Positions 7,834 to 17,529 of a DNA stretch of 64,000 nucleotides are shown one piece after another. The position numbers were made by a program, and so were the translations under genes. The DNA is from Thermoflexus hugenholtzii (GTDB taxonomy: Bacteria; Chloroflexota; Anaerolineae; Thermoflexales; Thermoflexaceae), in contig NZ_CP076326.1 in NCBI RefSeq assembly GCF_018771565.1, positions 3,252,679 through 3,316,678 of the forward strand. The letters are read 5' to 3'. The notes under the pieces were generated by a model. That model was not told the DNA's origin, made no database searches, and saw nothing but the letters and a program-made list of their open reading frames with translations. Numbering within the stretch: position 1 is the first letter of the stretch; each line of letters begins with the position of its first letter.

Positions 7834-8868
7834 ATGAAAGCGGTGGTGATGCGACGGCGGGGAGGTCCGGAGGTGCTGCAGGTGGAGGAAGTGCCCACCC
7901 CGGTCCCGGGGCCGGGGGAGGTGCTGGTGCGGGTTTACGCGTGCGGTCTGAACCATCTGGATCTTTACACCCGGGCCGGGGCCCAGGGGCGGAAGGCGAA
8001 GCTTCCCCATATATTGGGCCTGGAGCCGGCGGGGGAGATCGTCGCCCTGGGGGAGGGGGTGACCGGATGGCGGGTCGGGGATCGGGTGCTGGTAGGGGCC
8101 TTCATCGTGTGCGGGACGTGCGAGTTCTGCCGGGCCGGCATGGACAACCTGTGCCGGCAGCGCAAGATCATCGGGGTGGATCGCTGGGGCGGTTACGCGG
8201 AGTATGTGGTGGCCCCGGCCGCCAACCTGATGCGTCTGGCCCCCCACATCTCCTACGAGGCTGCGGCGGCGGTCCAGGCGGCCTTCGGCACCGCCTGGCA
8301 CATGCTGGTGTCCCGGGCGCGGATCCGGCCCGGGGAGACGGTGCTGGTGCTGGCGGCCGGCAGCGGCATCGGCACCGCCGCCATCCAGATCGCGCGGCAC
8401 TTCGGGTGCCGGGTGATCGCCACCGCCAGCAGCGAGGAGAAGCTGGAGAAAGCGCGGGCCCTGGGGGCGGACGTGCTCATCAACTACCGCCAGCAGCCCC
8501 GCTTCAGCCTGGCGGTGATGGAGGCCACCGGCGGGCGCGGGGCGGACATCGTCTTCGAGCACGTGGGCTCGGACACCTGGAAGGAGAGCGTGGCCTCCCT
8601 GGCCTTCCGAGGACGCCTGGTGTTCTGCGGCTCCACCACCGGCCGCTGGGGCGAGACGGATCTGTGGGGGGTGTTTTATAAAGAGGCGGAGATCCTGGGC
8701 TCCTTCGGGGCCACGCGGGCGGATTTCCAGGCGGTGATGGAGCGGGTGGAGCAGGGGATCTTCCAGCCGGTCATCGACCGCGTGTTCCCTCTGGAGGAGG
8801 CCGCGCAAGCCCATCGCGACCTGGAGGACCGGCGGGTCTTCGGCAAGGTGGTGCTCCGAATCCCCTGA
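7834..8868 (+). CDS. Medium-chain dehydrogenase/reductase (quinone-oxidoreductase-like)
   Basis: A 344-residue NAD(P)-dependent MDR enzyme. It has a GroES-like N-terminal half and a Rossmann domain with AAGSGIGTAAIQIARHFG (about residues 172-188). The structural zinc lobe is intact (C-x2-C-x2-C-x7-C in CGTCEFCRAGMDNLC), but the usual catalytic zinc ligands are not: the GHE motif is replaced by LGLEPAGEI. That suggests a reductase such as a quinone or enoyl reductase rather than a true alcohol dehydrogenase. GAGGAGG precedes the ATG. The repeat copy at 7776 lies just upstream. Substrate unknown. Confidence 0.85.
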   Translation: MKAVVMRRRGGPEVLQVEEVPTPVPGPGEVLVRVYACGLNHLDLYTRAGAQGRKAKLPHILGLEPAGEIVALGEGVTGWRVGDRVLVGAFIVCGTCEFCRAGMDNLCRQRKIIGVDRWGGYAEYVVAPAANLMRLAPHISYEAAAAVQAAFGTAWHMLVSRARIRPGETVLVLAAGSGIGTAAIQIARHFGCRVIATASSEEKLEKARALGADVLINYRQQPRFSLAVMEATGGRGADIVFEHVGSDTWKESVASLAFRGRLVFCGSTTGRWGETDLWGVFYKEAEILGSFGATRADFQAVMERVEQGIFQPVIDRVFPLEEAAQAHRDLEDRRVFGKVVLRIP

Positions 8869-8947
8869 GGGTTTGGTCTCCTATGCCCTCGGGTTGCGCT
8901 TCAAAGGACATCCCGGGATGAAGGGGATGCCCTCCTCAGGGCTCTCC

Positions 8948-9376
8948 TCAGCCCTCGGGCGGCCCCTTCCCGGGCTCCCCATACACATCGGGCCGCGCTG
9001 CCCGGACCCATTCGGCGGGGATGCCGCACAGGAACCGCAGGGGCTCCTGCCCGGTGTTGCGGTACTGATGCGTTACGTGGGGTGGCACGAACACCACATC
9101 CCCAGCCCGAATCGGATACACCTGATCGCCGATCTGCACCTCCCCCTCCCCGCTGAGGACGAAGTTTTCGTGCTCGAACCAGTGGGCATGGAGAGGGGTG
9201 TGGCCGCCCGGCTCCAGCTCGATGACCCGCAGGCGGTAGGTCGGGGCGCCGTGTCGGGTGTCGATGATCCACCGGATGGAGGCGCCCCGGGCGCCCGCAT
9301 CGGTCACCGGCTGCCGCTCGCACGCGGTGAAGGGAGAAGGACGTCGGGGGTCGAACTCGCCCATCGGCTTCCTCAT
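8948..9376 (-). CDS. Single-domain cupin protein
   Basis: A 142-residue cupin. The first cupin box is HAHWFEHENFVLSGEGEVQIG (metal His, His, Glu) and the second is PPHVTHQYRNTG. A YRLRVIELEPGG strand precedes them. Single-domain cupins range from sugar isomerases to dioxygenases and regulators, so no substrate is assigned. It ends convergent with the dehydrogenase and its start is 23 bases downstream of tmk on the same strand, so it may be the last gene of the rpsB-tmk transcript. Confidence 0.8.
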   Translation of the reverse strand: MRKPMGEFDPRRPSPFTACERQPVTDAGARGASIRWIIDTRHGAPTYRLRVIELEPGGHTPLHAHWFEHENFVLSGEGEVQIGDQVYPIRAGDVVFVPPHVTHQYRNTGQEPLRFLCGIPAEWVRAARPDVYGEPGKGPPEG

Positions 9377-9399
9377 GGGGAAAGGGATTCGCCTTCATT

Positions 9400-10035
9400 C
9401 TACTCGATGCGGAGGCCCAGGCGGTCGGCCAGGTGGGCGCGGATCGCCGCCTGCACCGCCTCCATGGGCTGGGAGGCGTCGATCACCACCCATCGGGCGG
9501 GCTCGGCGGCGGCCAGGGCGAGATAGCCCTCCCGCACCCGTTGATGGAAGGCCAGGTCCATGGCGTCCAGGCGGGTCCAGGCCTCGCCGGAGGCCCGGCG
9601 GCGGGCCAGGCCCTGTTCCACCTCTACGTCCAGCAGGAAGGTGAGGTCCGGCTGCAGGCCGCCGGTGGCGAACCGGTTCAGGCGGCGCAGCTCCTCCAGA
9701 TCCAGTCCCCGGCCGTAGCCCTGATAGGCCAGGGTGGAATCCGCGTAGCGATCGCTGATGACGATGCCTCCCGCCATCAGGAAGGGGCGGATGACCCGCT
9801 CCACCAGCTGGGCCCGGGCGGCGCAGAAGAGCAAGGCCTCCGCCCGGGCGGTCATATCCGCCTGCTCATGGGCGTGGAGCAGCTCCCGGATCGCCTCCCC
9901 CACGGGGGTCCCGCCGGGCTCCCGGGTGAGCAGCACCCGAAGCCCTTTCTCCTGCAGGACGCCGGCCAGCCAGCGGGCCATGGTGGTCTTCCCGCATCCC
10001 TCCGGCCCTTCAAAGGTGATCAGGAGGCCGCGCAT
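9400..10035 (-). CDS. tmk: Thymidylate kinase
   Basis: A 211-residue dTMP kinase: dTMP + ATP to dTDP + ADP. P-loop FEGPEGCGKTTMARWL near the N terminus, TREPGGTPVGEAIRELLH (DR-type substrate motif region), ISDRYADSTLAYQGYGRGLD, and a LID-like segment rich in Arg are visible. I chose the ATG at 10035 (MRGLLITFEG), which begins one base after the cdsA stop codon TAA, over an upstream in-frame start inside cdsA. The tight junction implies translational coupling to cdsA. Confidence 0.93.
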   Translation of the reverse strand: MRGLLITFEGPEGCGKTTMARWLAGVLQEKGLRVLLTREPGGTPVGEAIRELLHAHEQADMTARAEALLFCAARAQLVERVIRPFLMAGGIVISDRYADSTLAYQGYGRGLDLEELRRLNRFATGGLQPDLTFLLDVEVEQGLARRRASGEAWTRLDAMDLAFHQRVREGYLALAAAEPARWVVIDASQPMEAVQAAIRAHLADRLGLRIE

Positions 10036-10036
10036 C

Positions 10037-10840
10037 TTAAAACCCCTGGATCCAGTGAGCATATAGGTATGCGATCATCGCATTCCAGAGCAGGCTGTCC
10101 AGCCGGTCCAGCACGCCCCCGTGCCCGGGGAAGAGGTTCCCGGAGTCTTTCACCCCGGCCCGGCGCTTCAGGACCGAGATCGAGAGATCCCCCAGGGTCC
10201 CCAGGCTGCCGGCCAGCAGGCCGAGGAGGGCGCCGGGCCCGGCTCCGATCCCGATCAGAAGGCCCAGGAGAGCGCCCACCACGAGGCCGGCTATACAGCC
10301 GCCGAGGAACCCCTCCCAGGTTTTGCCCGGGCTCAGACGAGGCGCTAGGCGATGTCGCCCCCACCGCTGGCCGACGAAGTAGGCGGCGGTGTCGGCCCCC
10401 CAGGTGACGAAGAGGACGAAGACCACCCATCCGCGGCCGTAGGGCTCCGGGAGGTTCCGGAGCCAGACGAAGGAGCGCCCCAGCCAGCCCAGATACAGCC
10501 CGCCGGCGGCGGTGAAGGCCCAGTCGATCAGGGGATGCTCTGTGCGCCGGATCCACCAGAACCACACGAGGGCGAAGGGCGGCGCGAGGGTCAGGGTGAG
10601 CTCCGCCAGCCGGGGGCTGGCTGCGGAGAACATCCCGTCTATCAGGAAGCCCAGGATCATCAACCCGACCCAGCCCGGGGAGGGGGAGAAGCCGATGCGC
10701 CGGATCAGGCCGGTGTATTCCCAGGCGGCCAGCCCCAGGGCGAGGGCCACCGTCGCCGCCCAGATCCACCCGCCTTGGTGGATGAGGGCCGCGAGCAGGG
10801 GGATGGCGATGAGGGCGACGAGGAGGCGCTGGCGCAGCAC
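10037..10840 (-). CDS. cdsA: Phosphatidate cytidylyltransferase
   Basis: A 267-residue, multi-helix membrane enzyme that makes CDP-diacylglycerol from phosphatidate and CTP. About seven to eight hydrophobic helices are visible. The family signature is the C-terminal SVLKRRAGVKDSGNLFPGHGG segment followed by LDRLDSLL. The start is a GTG (MLRQRLL) without a strong Shine-Dalgarno, 16 bases after uppS. Position after uppS is the widespread bacterial order. The usual next gene dxr is absent here; tmk follows instead. Confidence 0.93.
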   Translation of the reverse strand: MLRQRLLVALIAIPLLAALIHQGGWIWAATVALALGLAAWEYTGLIRRIGFSPSPGWVGLMILGFLIDGMFSAASPRLAELTLTLAPPFALVWFWWIRRTEHPLIDWAFTAAGGLYLGWLGRSFVWLRNLPEPYGRGWVVFVLFVTWGADTAAYFVGQRWGRHRLAPRLSPGKTWEGFLGGCIAGLVVGALLGLLIGIGAGPGALLGLLAGSLGTLGDLSISVLKRRAGVKDSGNLFPGHGGVLDRLDSLLWNAMIAYLYAHWIQGF

Positions 10841-10856
10841 GGCGGGATCAGGAAGG

Positions 10857-11603
10857 TTATCCGGGGGGAGCCAGTTGCTCGCTGATCTGTCCGAACCGAC
10901 GCTCCCGGCGGCTGTAGGCCTCGATGGCCTTCAGCAGCTCTTCCCGGTCGAAGTCGGGCCAGTAGACGGGCGTTACGTAAAACTCCGCATAGGCGGCCTG
11001 CCAGAGCAGGAAGTTGCTCAGTCGCATCTCCCCGCTGGTGCGGATGATCAGATCCGGATCCGGCAGCCCGGCGGTATACAGGTAGCGGGAGATCAGCTCC
11101 TCGTTGACCGCCTCCGGGGGGACGCCGTCGGCGATGATGCGGCGGACGGCCTCCACGATCTCCTGGCGGCCTCCGTAGTTGAAGGCGACGCAGAGGATGA
11201 GCCGGGAGTTCCCCTTCGTCCGCTCGATGGCCATGCGGATCTTCCGCTGGAGCCGTTCGGGCACCCCCTCCAGGCTGCCCAGATGGCGGATCTGCACCCC
11301 ATTGCGGTCCAGGTTGTCCAGCTCCCGATCGATCATCTGCTCCAGCAACCCGAAGAGGCCGTAGACCTCCTCCGGGGGGCGGCGCCAGTTCTCGGTGGAG
11401 AAGGCATAGATGGTGAGGATGCGGACCCCGAGGTCGGCGCAGGCCTCGATCACCCGGCGCAGGTTCTCCGTGCCGGCCCGATGCCCGGCCAGGCGAGGGA
11501 GACCGCGGGCCTTGGCCCAGCGGCCGTTGCCGTCCATGATGATGGCGATATGGGTGGGGATTTTCAGCGCGATCTCTGCGACCTGACCGTTCTGCTGCCT
11601 CAC
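10857..11603 (-). CDS. uppS: Isoprenyl transferase (undecaprenyl diphosphate synthase type)
   Basis: A 248-residue cis-prenyltransferase that elongates farnesyl diphosphate for peptidoglycan carrier lipid. Motifs: [21 protein letters not shown] (catalytic Asp and Asn), [23 protein letters not shown] and [20 protein letters not shown] with the end motif. The GTG at 11603 ([10 protein letters not shown]) is preceded by AAGGAGGAG at five-base spacing, so I prefer it to the longer in-frame start at 11663, whose extra 20 residues are Arg/Glu-rich and not family-like. Lies 63 bases after frr. Confidence 0.93.
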   Translation of the reverse strand: MRQQNGQVAEIALKIPTHIAIIMDGNGRWAKARGLPRLAGHRAGTENLRRVIEACADLGVRILTIYAFSTENWRRPPEEVYGLFGLLEQMIDRELDNLDRNGVQIRHLGSLEGVPERLQRKIRMAIERTKGNSRLILCVAFNYGGRQEIVEAVRRIIADGVPPEAVNEELISRYLYTAGLPDPDLIIRTSGEMRLSNFLLWQAAYAEFYVTPVYWPDFDREELLKAIEAYSRRERRFGQISEQLAPPG

Positions 11604-11666
11604 GGACTCCTCCTTCCGGGCCCTCTCCGAATCCGGGCGGGGATCTCTCCCCCTCCCGGCCATGAT

Positions 11667-12227
11667 TCAGAAGGACATGATCTCCTTCTCTTTGGCCTGG
11701 GCGACCTTCTCCGCCTCCTCGATGTAGCGGTCGGTGAGCTTCTGAACCTCCTCCTTGGCCTCCTCCAGCTCATCGTCAGACATCTCTTTGTTCTTGTGGC
11801 GGGCCCGCAGCTCCTCCAGGGCATCCCGCCGGATGTTGCGGATGGCGACGCGGGTCTCCTCGAGCCGCTTGTGCACCAGCTTCACCAGCTCCTGACGGCG
11901 CTGTTCGGTGAGCCGGGGCAGCACCAGTCGGATGATCCGGCCGTCGTTGCTGGGAGTTAGCCCCAGGTCGGACTTGAGGATGGCCCGTTCGATCTCCGGC
12001 AGGGCCTTCGGGTCATAGGGCTGGATGGTCAGCAGGTTCGGCTCCGGAGCCCGGATGATGGCCAGCTGCTCCAGCGGGACCTGGGTCCCGTAGTATTCCA
12101 CCGGGATCCGCTCCACCAGGGCGGGGGAAGCGCGCCCCGTGCGGATGCCCTTGAGCTCGTCCTCGAACACCCGAATGGCCTTGCGCATGCGCTCTTCGGC
12201 GTCGCGGAAGACCTGTTTCGGGATCAT
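11667..12227 (-). CDS. frr: Ribosome recycling factor
   Basis: A 186-residue RRF, the full family length. It splits post-termination ribosomes together with EF-G. The helical hairpin with [28 protein letters not shown] and the C-terminal [35 protein letters not shown] helix are typical. GGAGGTGAAAAG lies upstream of the ATG. It follows pyrH in the conserved rpsB-tsf-pyrH-frr order. Confidence 0.96.
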   Translation of the reverse strand: MIPKQVFRDAEERMRKAIRVFEDELKGIRTGRASPALVERIPVEYYGTQVPLEQLAIIRAPEPNLLTIQPYDPKALPEIERAILKSDLGLTPSNDGRIIRLVLPRLTEQRRQELVKLVHKRLEETRVAIRNIRRDALEELRARHKNKEMSDDELEEAKEEVQKLTDRYIEEAEKVAQAKEKEIMSF

Positions 12228-12273
12228 CGCGCCTTTTCACCTCCGCCAGGTTCAAGCGGCGGGCGGATGCGGC

Positions 12274-13085
<812 letters not shown>

Positions 13086-13091
13086 TCTTCA

Positions 13092-13694
13092 TCATTCCAC
13101 CGTCTCCCCCAGTTCGTATCGTGCGAACCGACGGACCACGATGTTCTCCCCGACGCGGGCGATGACCTCCATGATCCGCTCGTTGACCGTGCGGTTCTCA
13201 TCCCGGATGAAGGGCTGCTCCAGCAGGCAGACCTCCTGGATGAAGCGGGCCAGCCGGTTCTCCGCGATCTTCTCAGCGATGTGCGGGGGCTTGCCCTCGT
13301 TGAGGGCTTCTTTTAGATAGATCTGCCGCTCGTGCTCCAGGACCTCCGCCGGGATGTCCTCGCGGCGGATGTAGCGAGGGTTGGTGGCGGCGATCTGGAG
13401 CAGCAGGTCGTGGGCCAGCTGCTGGAACTCCGGGGTGCGGGCGACGAAATCCGTCTCGCAGTTCAGCTCCAGCAGCACGCCCACCCGATTGCCGGGGTGC
13501 ACGTAGGCCACCACCAGGCCCTCCCGGGCGGTTCGCTCCAGCTTGCGGGCCGCCCGGGCCAGCCCCTTCTCCCGCAGGTAATCGATCGCCTTCTCGAAAT
13601 CCCCACCGGTCTCCTCCAGGGCTTTCCGGCAATCCAGGATCCCGGCGCCGGTCATCTCCCGCAGGCGCTTGACCATATCGACGGTGATGTTCAA
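13092..13694 (-). CDS. tsf: Translation elongation factor Ts
   Basis: A 200-residue EF-Ts, the nucleotide exchange factor for EF-Tu. The N-terminal UBA-like domain has [21 protein letters not shown], then the exchange core [14 protein letters not shown] (TDFV motif) and a short dimerisation/coiled region. The protein is on the short side, like those of thermophiles, with one core subdomain. I prefer the TTG at 13694 (LNITVDMVK) with GGAGGG eight bases upstream over the ATG five codons earlier, because the family starts at this point. Confidence 0.94.
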   Translation of the reverse strand: MNITVDMVKRLREMTGAGILDCRKALEETGGDFEKAIDYLREKGLARAARKLERTAREGLVVAYVHPGNRVGVLLELNCETDFVARTPEFQQLAHDLLLQIAATNPRYIRREDIPAEVLEHERQIYLKEALNEGKPPHIAEKIAENRLARFIQEVCLLEQPFIRDENRTVNERIMEVIARVGENIVVRRFARYELGETVE

Positions 13695-13745
13695 GGGTCT
13701 TCCCTCCATCGAAGGATGTTCGAAAAGGCCCGGGCAGGGGCCGGC

Positions 13746-14585
13746 TCAGGGGAGCTCCTCCAGCTCCTCCCCGATCTCCTCCTCGATCTCTTCCTCGGCC
13801 TCTTCCTCCTCCGCCTCGAAGACGCGGCGGGGCTCCAGAGCCGGCACGGCCTCCTCGATTTCCTCCTCCTCAGTCGGGACTTCCGCCACGCCGATCTTCT
13901 CCCGCAGCTGCAGGCCCTCCAGGACGGCGTCCGCCATCAACCGGGTGATGAGCTTGATGGAGCGGATGGCGTCATCGTTGGCCGGGATGATGTAGTCGAT
14001 GGGATCGGGGTCGCAGTTGGTGTCGACCATGGCGATGACGGGGATGTTCAGGGCGTTCGCCTCGCGGATCGCCGTGGCCTCCCGCATGGTGTCCACCACG
14101 AACAGCATGTCGGGGAGGCGCTTGAGGGGCCGGAGCCCCTCGAACTTGAGGCGCATCTTCTCGTATTTGCGACGGAGCCGGATGGCCTCCTTCTTGGGCA
14201 TCGTCTCCAGCCCGCCGTTGCGGATCATCTCGTCCAGCTGGATGTAGTAGCGGATGCGCTCCCGGATGGTCCGCCAGTTGGTGAGGGTGCCGCCCAGCCA
14301 GCGGTAGTTCACATAGGGCATCTGGCAGCGCTGGGCTTCCGCGGCGATGGTCTCCTGGGCCTGCCGCTTGGTCCCCACGAACAGGATCACGCCGCCCTGG
14401 GCCACCTTGTCCCGGACCAGCTCATAAGTGCTGTCGATGGCGCGGATGGTTTGCTGGAGGTCGATGATGTGGACGCCGTTGCGTTCCGTGAAGATATAGG
14501 GTTTCATCTTGGGGTGCCAGCGGTTGGTCTTGTGGCCGAAGTGCACCCCGGCTTCCAGCAGCTCCTTCATCGTCACACGCGGCAT
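13746..14585 (-). CDS. rpsB: 30S ribosomal protein S2 with acidic C-terminal tail
   Basis: A 279-residue S2. Conserved segments: [64 protein letters not shown] and [24 protein letters not shown]. The ATG at 14585 follows GGAGGAG, ruling out the longer start at 14699. Beyond the S2 core, about 45 C-terminal residues are mostly Glu, an acidic tail seen in several lineages of unknown role. First gene of the rpsB-tsf-pyrH-frr-uppS-cdsA-tmk cluster. Confidence 0.96.
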   Translation of the reverse strand: MPRVTMKELLEAGVHFGHKTNRWHPKMKPYIFTERNGVHIIDLQQTIRAIDSTYELVRDKVAQGGVILFVGTKRQAQETIAAEAQRCQMPYVNYRWLGGTLTNWRTIRERIRYYIQLDEMIRNGGLETMPKKEAIRLRRKYEKMRLKFEGLRPLKRLPDMLFVVDTMREATAIREANALNIPVIAMVDTNCDPDPIDYIIPANDDAIRSIKLITRLMADAVLEGLQLREKIGVAEVPTEEEEIEEAVPALEPRRVFEAEEEEAEEEIEEEIGEELEELP

Positions 14586-14699
14586 AGGCGCTCCTCCGAA
14601 TGCGTTTTTCTCCTCCACCCCTTCCTCCCGGCCGGGAGCCGGGCCGCGCCCGGCACGCCCCTCCGGTCCAGGGTGTGTGGGATGGGATACCGGCTGCAC

Positions 14700-14705
14700 A
14701 GTATA
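14700..14705 (-). promoter_or_regulatory. Candidate -10 (TATACT) for the rpsB operon
   Basis: TATACT reads on the minus strand 115 bases before the rpsB ATG. The hexamer 17 bases upstream (TGGCCG) is a poor -35. It is the only good -10 in the 250-base divergent gap to the DUF5666 lipoprotein gene. Confidence 0.45.
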
Positions 14706-14737
14706 ACACGAGATCCGGCGATCGGCCAGTCCTCCCC

Positions 14738-14761
14738 GGAACCCCGTAACCTTTTGCCGTC
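14738..14761 (+). promoter_or_regulatory. Candidate ECF-type promoter for the DUF5666 lipoprotein
   Basis: GGAAC at 14738-14742, 15 bases, then CGTC at 14758-14761: the spacing and sequence expected of extracytoplasmic-function sigma promoters. It lies 75 bases before the lipoprotein ATG, and an ECF sigma gene is the next gene downstream. This is a motif match only. Confidence 0.4.
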
Positions 14762-14835
14762 CACCGCCGACATGATGGGCGGATCACGGCGCGCCGCTCG
14801 ATCCGCTCCGTTCAAACCGTCAGGGAGGTGCTTCC

Positions 14836-16752
14836 ATGCAAAAGATCTTTCGTTTGGGGATCCTCGGGCTTGGGCTGGCGCTCCTCGCGCTGACCGCCTG
14901 CACGACCGCTCCCGCCGCCGGGGATGGGCAGACGATCCGCTGGCAGGGGACGGTGGAGGCGGTCCTCCCCGATGGCCTCCAGGTCTCCGGCCAACGGGTC
15001 CGCTGGACCGGCGACACGCAGATCCTGGGGTCGGTGCAGGTGGGCTCGCAGGTGGAGATCGAGGGGACGCAGGCGGACGGAGCGCTGAGCGCGATGGTGA
15101 TCCGGGTCCGCTCCTCCGCTGAGTCGACGGCGATGGGCCCCGGGGCCGCCGGGACCTTCGTCTCCCCGCTTCCCACGCCGATCCCGCGCATGGAGTTCCG
15201 AGGCGTGGTGGAGGAGATCCTTCCCAACGGCTACCGGGTCGCCGGCCAGACGGTGATCGTGACGACCACCACTCGAGTGGAAGGCGCGGTCGAGGTGGGC
15301 GTCTTCGTGAAGGTGAAGGGAATCCTGCAGGCCGACGGCTCCGTCCTCGCGCTTCAGATCGAGGTGGAGGCCCCGCCCGCCGAGGTGGAGTTCAAGGGCG
15401 TCGTGGAGGCGATCCTGCCGGACGGCTATCAGATCGCCGGGCGGACCGTCATCGTGACCGCCACCACACGGATCGATGGCCCCATCGCGGTGGGGACGTT
15501 CGTGGAGGTGAAGGGGACTCTCCAGCCCGATGGAACGATCCTGGCCTCGCGGATCCATCGGGAGGAGGAGGGACAACCCCGGGTTGAGTTCGAGGGGATG
15601 GTGGAGGAGATCCTTCCCAACGGCTACCGGGTCGCCGGCCAGACGGTGATCGTGACGACCACCACGCGCATCGAGGGTCCGATCGCCGTGGGGGATTTCG
15701 TCAAGGTCGAGGGGATCCCCCAGCCGGATGGGACGATCCTGGCGACCCGCATCCGCCTGCGGGAGGAAGTGAAGTTCACGGGCTTGGTGGAGGAAATCCT
15801 CCCGGACGGCTATCGGGTCAGCGGCCGCACCGTCGTGGTGACGGACTTCACGAAGGTGAAGGGCCCCATCGCCGTCGGAGACTGGGTGGAGGTGAAGGGG
15901 TTCCTTCAGGCCGATGGCCGCATCCTGGCCCGCGAGATCAAGGTGAAGAAGGCTCCCGGGCCGGTTCGGATGGAGTTCAAGGGGGTGGTGGAAGAGGTCC
16001 TTCCCAACGGCTACCGGATCGCCGGGATCACGGTGGTGGTGACTGCGACCACTCGTATCGATGGCCCGATCGCGGTGGGGGACCTGGTGGAGGTGAAGGG
16101 GGTCCTCCAGGCGGATGGCACGGTCCTGGCCTTCCGCATCCACGTGGAGAAGCCCGAGCGAAAGGGCGCTGAGATCGAGTTCAAGGGGGTGGTGGAGGAG
16201 GTCCTCCCGAACGGCTATCGGGTGAGCGGGCGCACGGTGGTGGTAACCGCGACCACCCGCATCGATGGCCCCATTGCGGTGGGGGACCTGGTGGAGGTGA
16301 AGGGGGTCCTCCAGGCGGACGGCACGATCCTGGCCTCGCGAATCCACGTGGAGGAGGCGGAGCGGAAGGGCGCTGAGATCGAGTTCAAGGGCGTGGTGGA
16401 GGAGGTCCTCCCGAACGGCTATCAGATCGCCGGGCAGACCGTCATCGTGACCGCGACCACCCGCATCGATGGCCCCATTGCGGTGGGAGACCTGGTGGAG
16501 GTGAAGGGGGTCCTCCAGGCGGACGGCACGATCCTGGCCTCGCGGATCCATCGGGAGGACCGCTCCGGGAAGGATTCCGGCAGCCTTCAGGCCGGACGTG
16601 ACGAGGGGAAGAAGGGCGGTGATCCGTCCGGGAAGGACCGTAAAGGAAGCGGCGAGGAACGGAAGGGGGAGAAGTCCGGGAAGGGCGATAAGGGGAAAGG
16701 CGAGGACAAGCAGGAGGATCGGTCCGGAAAGGACAAGGATGATGACGATTAA
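14836..16752 (+). CDS. Lipoprotein with eight DUF5666-like repeats
   Basis: A 638-residue exported protein. The signal peptide ends in a canonical lipobox LTAC (Cys22), so it should be lipid-anchored on the outside of the membrane. Residues 34-575 are eight repeats of 60-68 residues built as x-EFKGVVEEVLPNGY...VVVTATTRIDGPIAVGD...VEVKGVLQADGTILASRI, each a small beta-barrel-like DUF5666 unit. The last 60 residues are a Lys/Asp/Gly/Glu-rich low-complexity tail. Repeats 6-8 are nearly identical while repeat 1 is most diverged. AGGGAGG precedes the ATG. The next two genes are a sigma factor and a membrane protein carrying the same domain. Function unknown; a surface stress or metal-related role is inference. 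Confidence 0.85.
   Translation: MQKIFRLGILGLGLALLALTACTTAPAAGDGQTIRWQGTVEAVLPDGLQVSGQRVRWTGDTQILGSVQVGSQVEIEGTQADGALSAMVIRVRSSAESTAMGPGAAGTFVSPLPTPIPRMEFRGVVEEILPNGYRVAGQTVIVTTTTRVEGAVEVGVFVKVKGILQADGSVLALQIEVEAPPAEVEFKGVVEAILPDGYQIAGRTVIVTATTRIDGPIAVGTFVEVKGTLQPDGTILASRIHREEEGQPRVEFEGMVEEILPNGYRVAGQTVIVTTTTRIEGPIAVGDFVKVEGIPQPDGTILATRIRLREEVKFTGLVEEILPDGYRVSGRTVVVTDFTKVKGPIAVGDWVEVKGFLQADGRILAREIKVKKAPGPVRMEFKGVVEEVLPNGYRIAGITVVVTATTRIDGPIAVGDLVEVKGVLQADGTVLAFRIHVEKPERKGAEIEFKGVVEEVLPNGYRVSGRTVVVTATTRIDGPIAVGDLVEVKGVLQADGTILASRIHVEEAERKGAEIEFKGVVEEVLPNGYQIAGQTVIVTATTRIDGPIAVGDLVEVKGVLQADGTILASRIHREDRSGKDSGSLQAGRDEGKKGGDPSGKDRKGSGEERKGEKSGKGDKGKGEDKQEDRSGKDKDDDD
14935..16560 (+). repeat. Eight in-frame tandem repeats (about 190-205 bp each)
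   Basis: The coding repeats of the DUF5666 lipoprotein. Units 6, 7 and 8 (about 15970-16560) share long identical DNA stretches, for example GTGGTGGAGGAGGTCCT and GGACCTGGTGGAGGTGAAGG, showing recent duplication. Units 1-5 are diverged at both DNA and protein level. Confidence 0.85.
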
Positions 16753-16983
16753 GGATGGCGGCTCGCATCCGGAGGGCGATCCCAACAATGGGGTGACACG
16801 ATCCGGGGGACGCGCGGCCCTCCCGAATCGTGGGACCGGGAAGAGGGTGGGGCGGAGGACCGGCCGCGCACAATGGTCCTCTGCCCAGCCTTTTTCAGCC
16901 GGGGACCCGATGGCATCCTTCCCCCAGAGCGGATACGATGGGGTCGATCGACGGTGGAAACTTTTCTTGAGCGATCCGGAACG

Positions 16984-17529
16984 GTGACGGACGAACAGGC
17001 TCTGCTGGCCCGCGCGCGGTCCCTGGATCCGGAGGCCCTGGCCGAGCTGCACGAGCGGTATTACCGAATGCTGTATTTCTACGTGCTCGGCCGGGTCGGG
17101 GAACGGATGGCGGCGGAGGACCTCACCGCCGAGGTCTTCACGCGCCTCCTGGAGGCTTTCCATCGGGGGCGGGGGCCGGAGCGGCACCTGACGGCCTGGC
17201 TGTTTCGGACCGCGGATCACCTGGTGGCCGATCACCACCGCGCCCGCTACCGGCGCCCGGAGGTCGCGCTGGAGGAGGCGTGGGCAGCCGCGAGGGAGGA
17301 GGAGCGGAGCGATGTGGTGGTCCAGGAGCGGGTGCGAGAGGCTCTGGAGCACCTCACGCCCGATCAGCGGGCGGTGATCCTGATGCGGTTCTGGATGGAT
17401 CTCCCCCTGGCGCAGATCGCCCGGGAGCTGGGGAAAAGCGTGGGGGCGGTGAAGTTGTTGCAGCATCGGGCCCTGGCCGCCCTCGCCAAACGATTACAGG
17501 ACCTCAGGAGCGACCATGGCGCAGCGTGA
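16984..17529 (+). CDS. RNA polymerase ECF-type sigma factor
   Basis: A 181-residue sigma-70 family factor with only regions 2 and 4. Region 2 is LAELHERYYRMLYFYVLGRV...AAEDLTAEVFTRLLEAF; region 4 is LEHLTPDQRAVILMRFWMDL...LAQIARELGKSVGAVKLLQHRA, a helix-turn-helix. It would direct polymerase to a small regulon. I chose GTG 16984 (VTDEQALLARA); the longer reading from 16873 adds 37 residues without family character. It overlaps the DUF5667 gene by 14 bases, so the two are translationally coupled. The 231 bases upstream (16753-16983) contain GGAAAC near 16950 but no clear promoter. Confidence 0.88.
   Translation: MTDEQALLARARSLDPEALAELHERYYRMLYFYVLGRVGERMAAEDLTAEVFTRLLEAFHRGRGPERHLTAWLFRTADHLVADHHRARYRRPEVALEEAWAAAREEERSDVVVQERVREALEHLTPDQRAVILMRFWMDLPLAQIARELGKSVGAVKLLQHRALAALAKRLQDLRSDHGAA

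Noticed and set aside
9667..9683. GAAC-CG-GTTC palindrome inside tmk as a LexA site
   Set aside because: Spacer is two bases and it lies within a coding region.
14812..17466. 884-codon minus-strand frame opposite the DUF5666 lipoprotein and sigma gene
   Set aside because: Its repeats are only the mirror of the coding repeats; the plus strand has signal peptide, lipobox and ribosome site.
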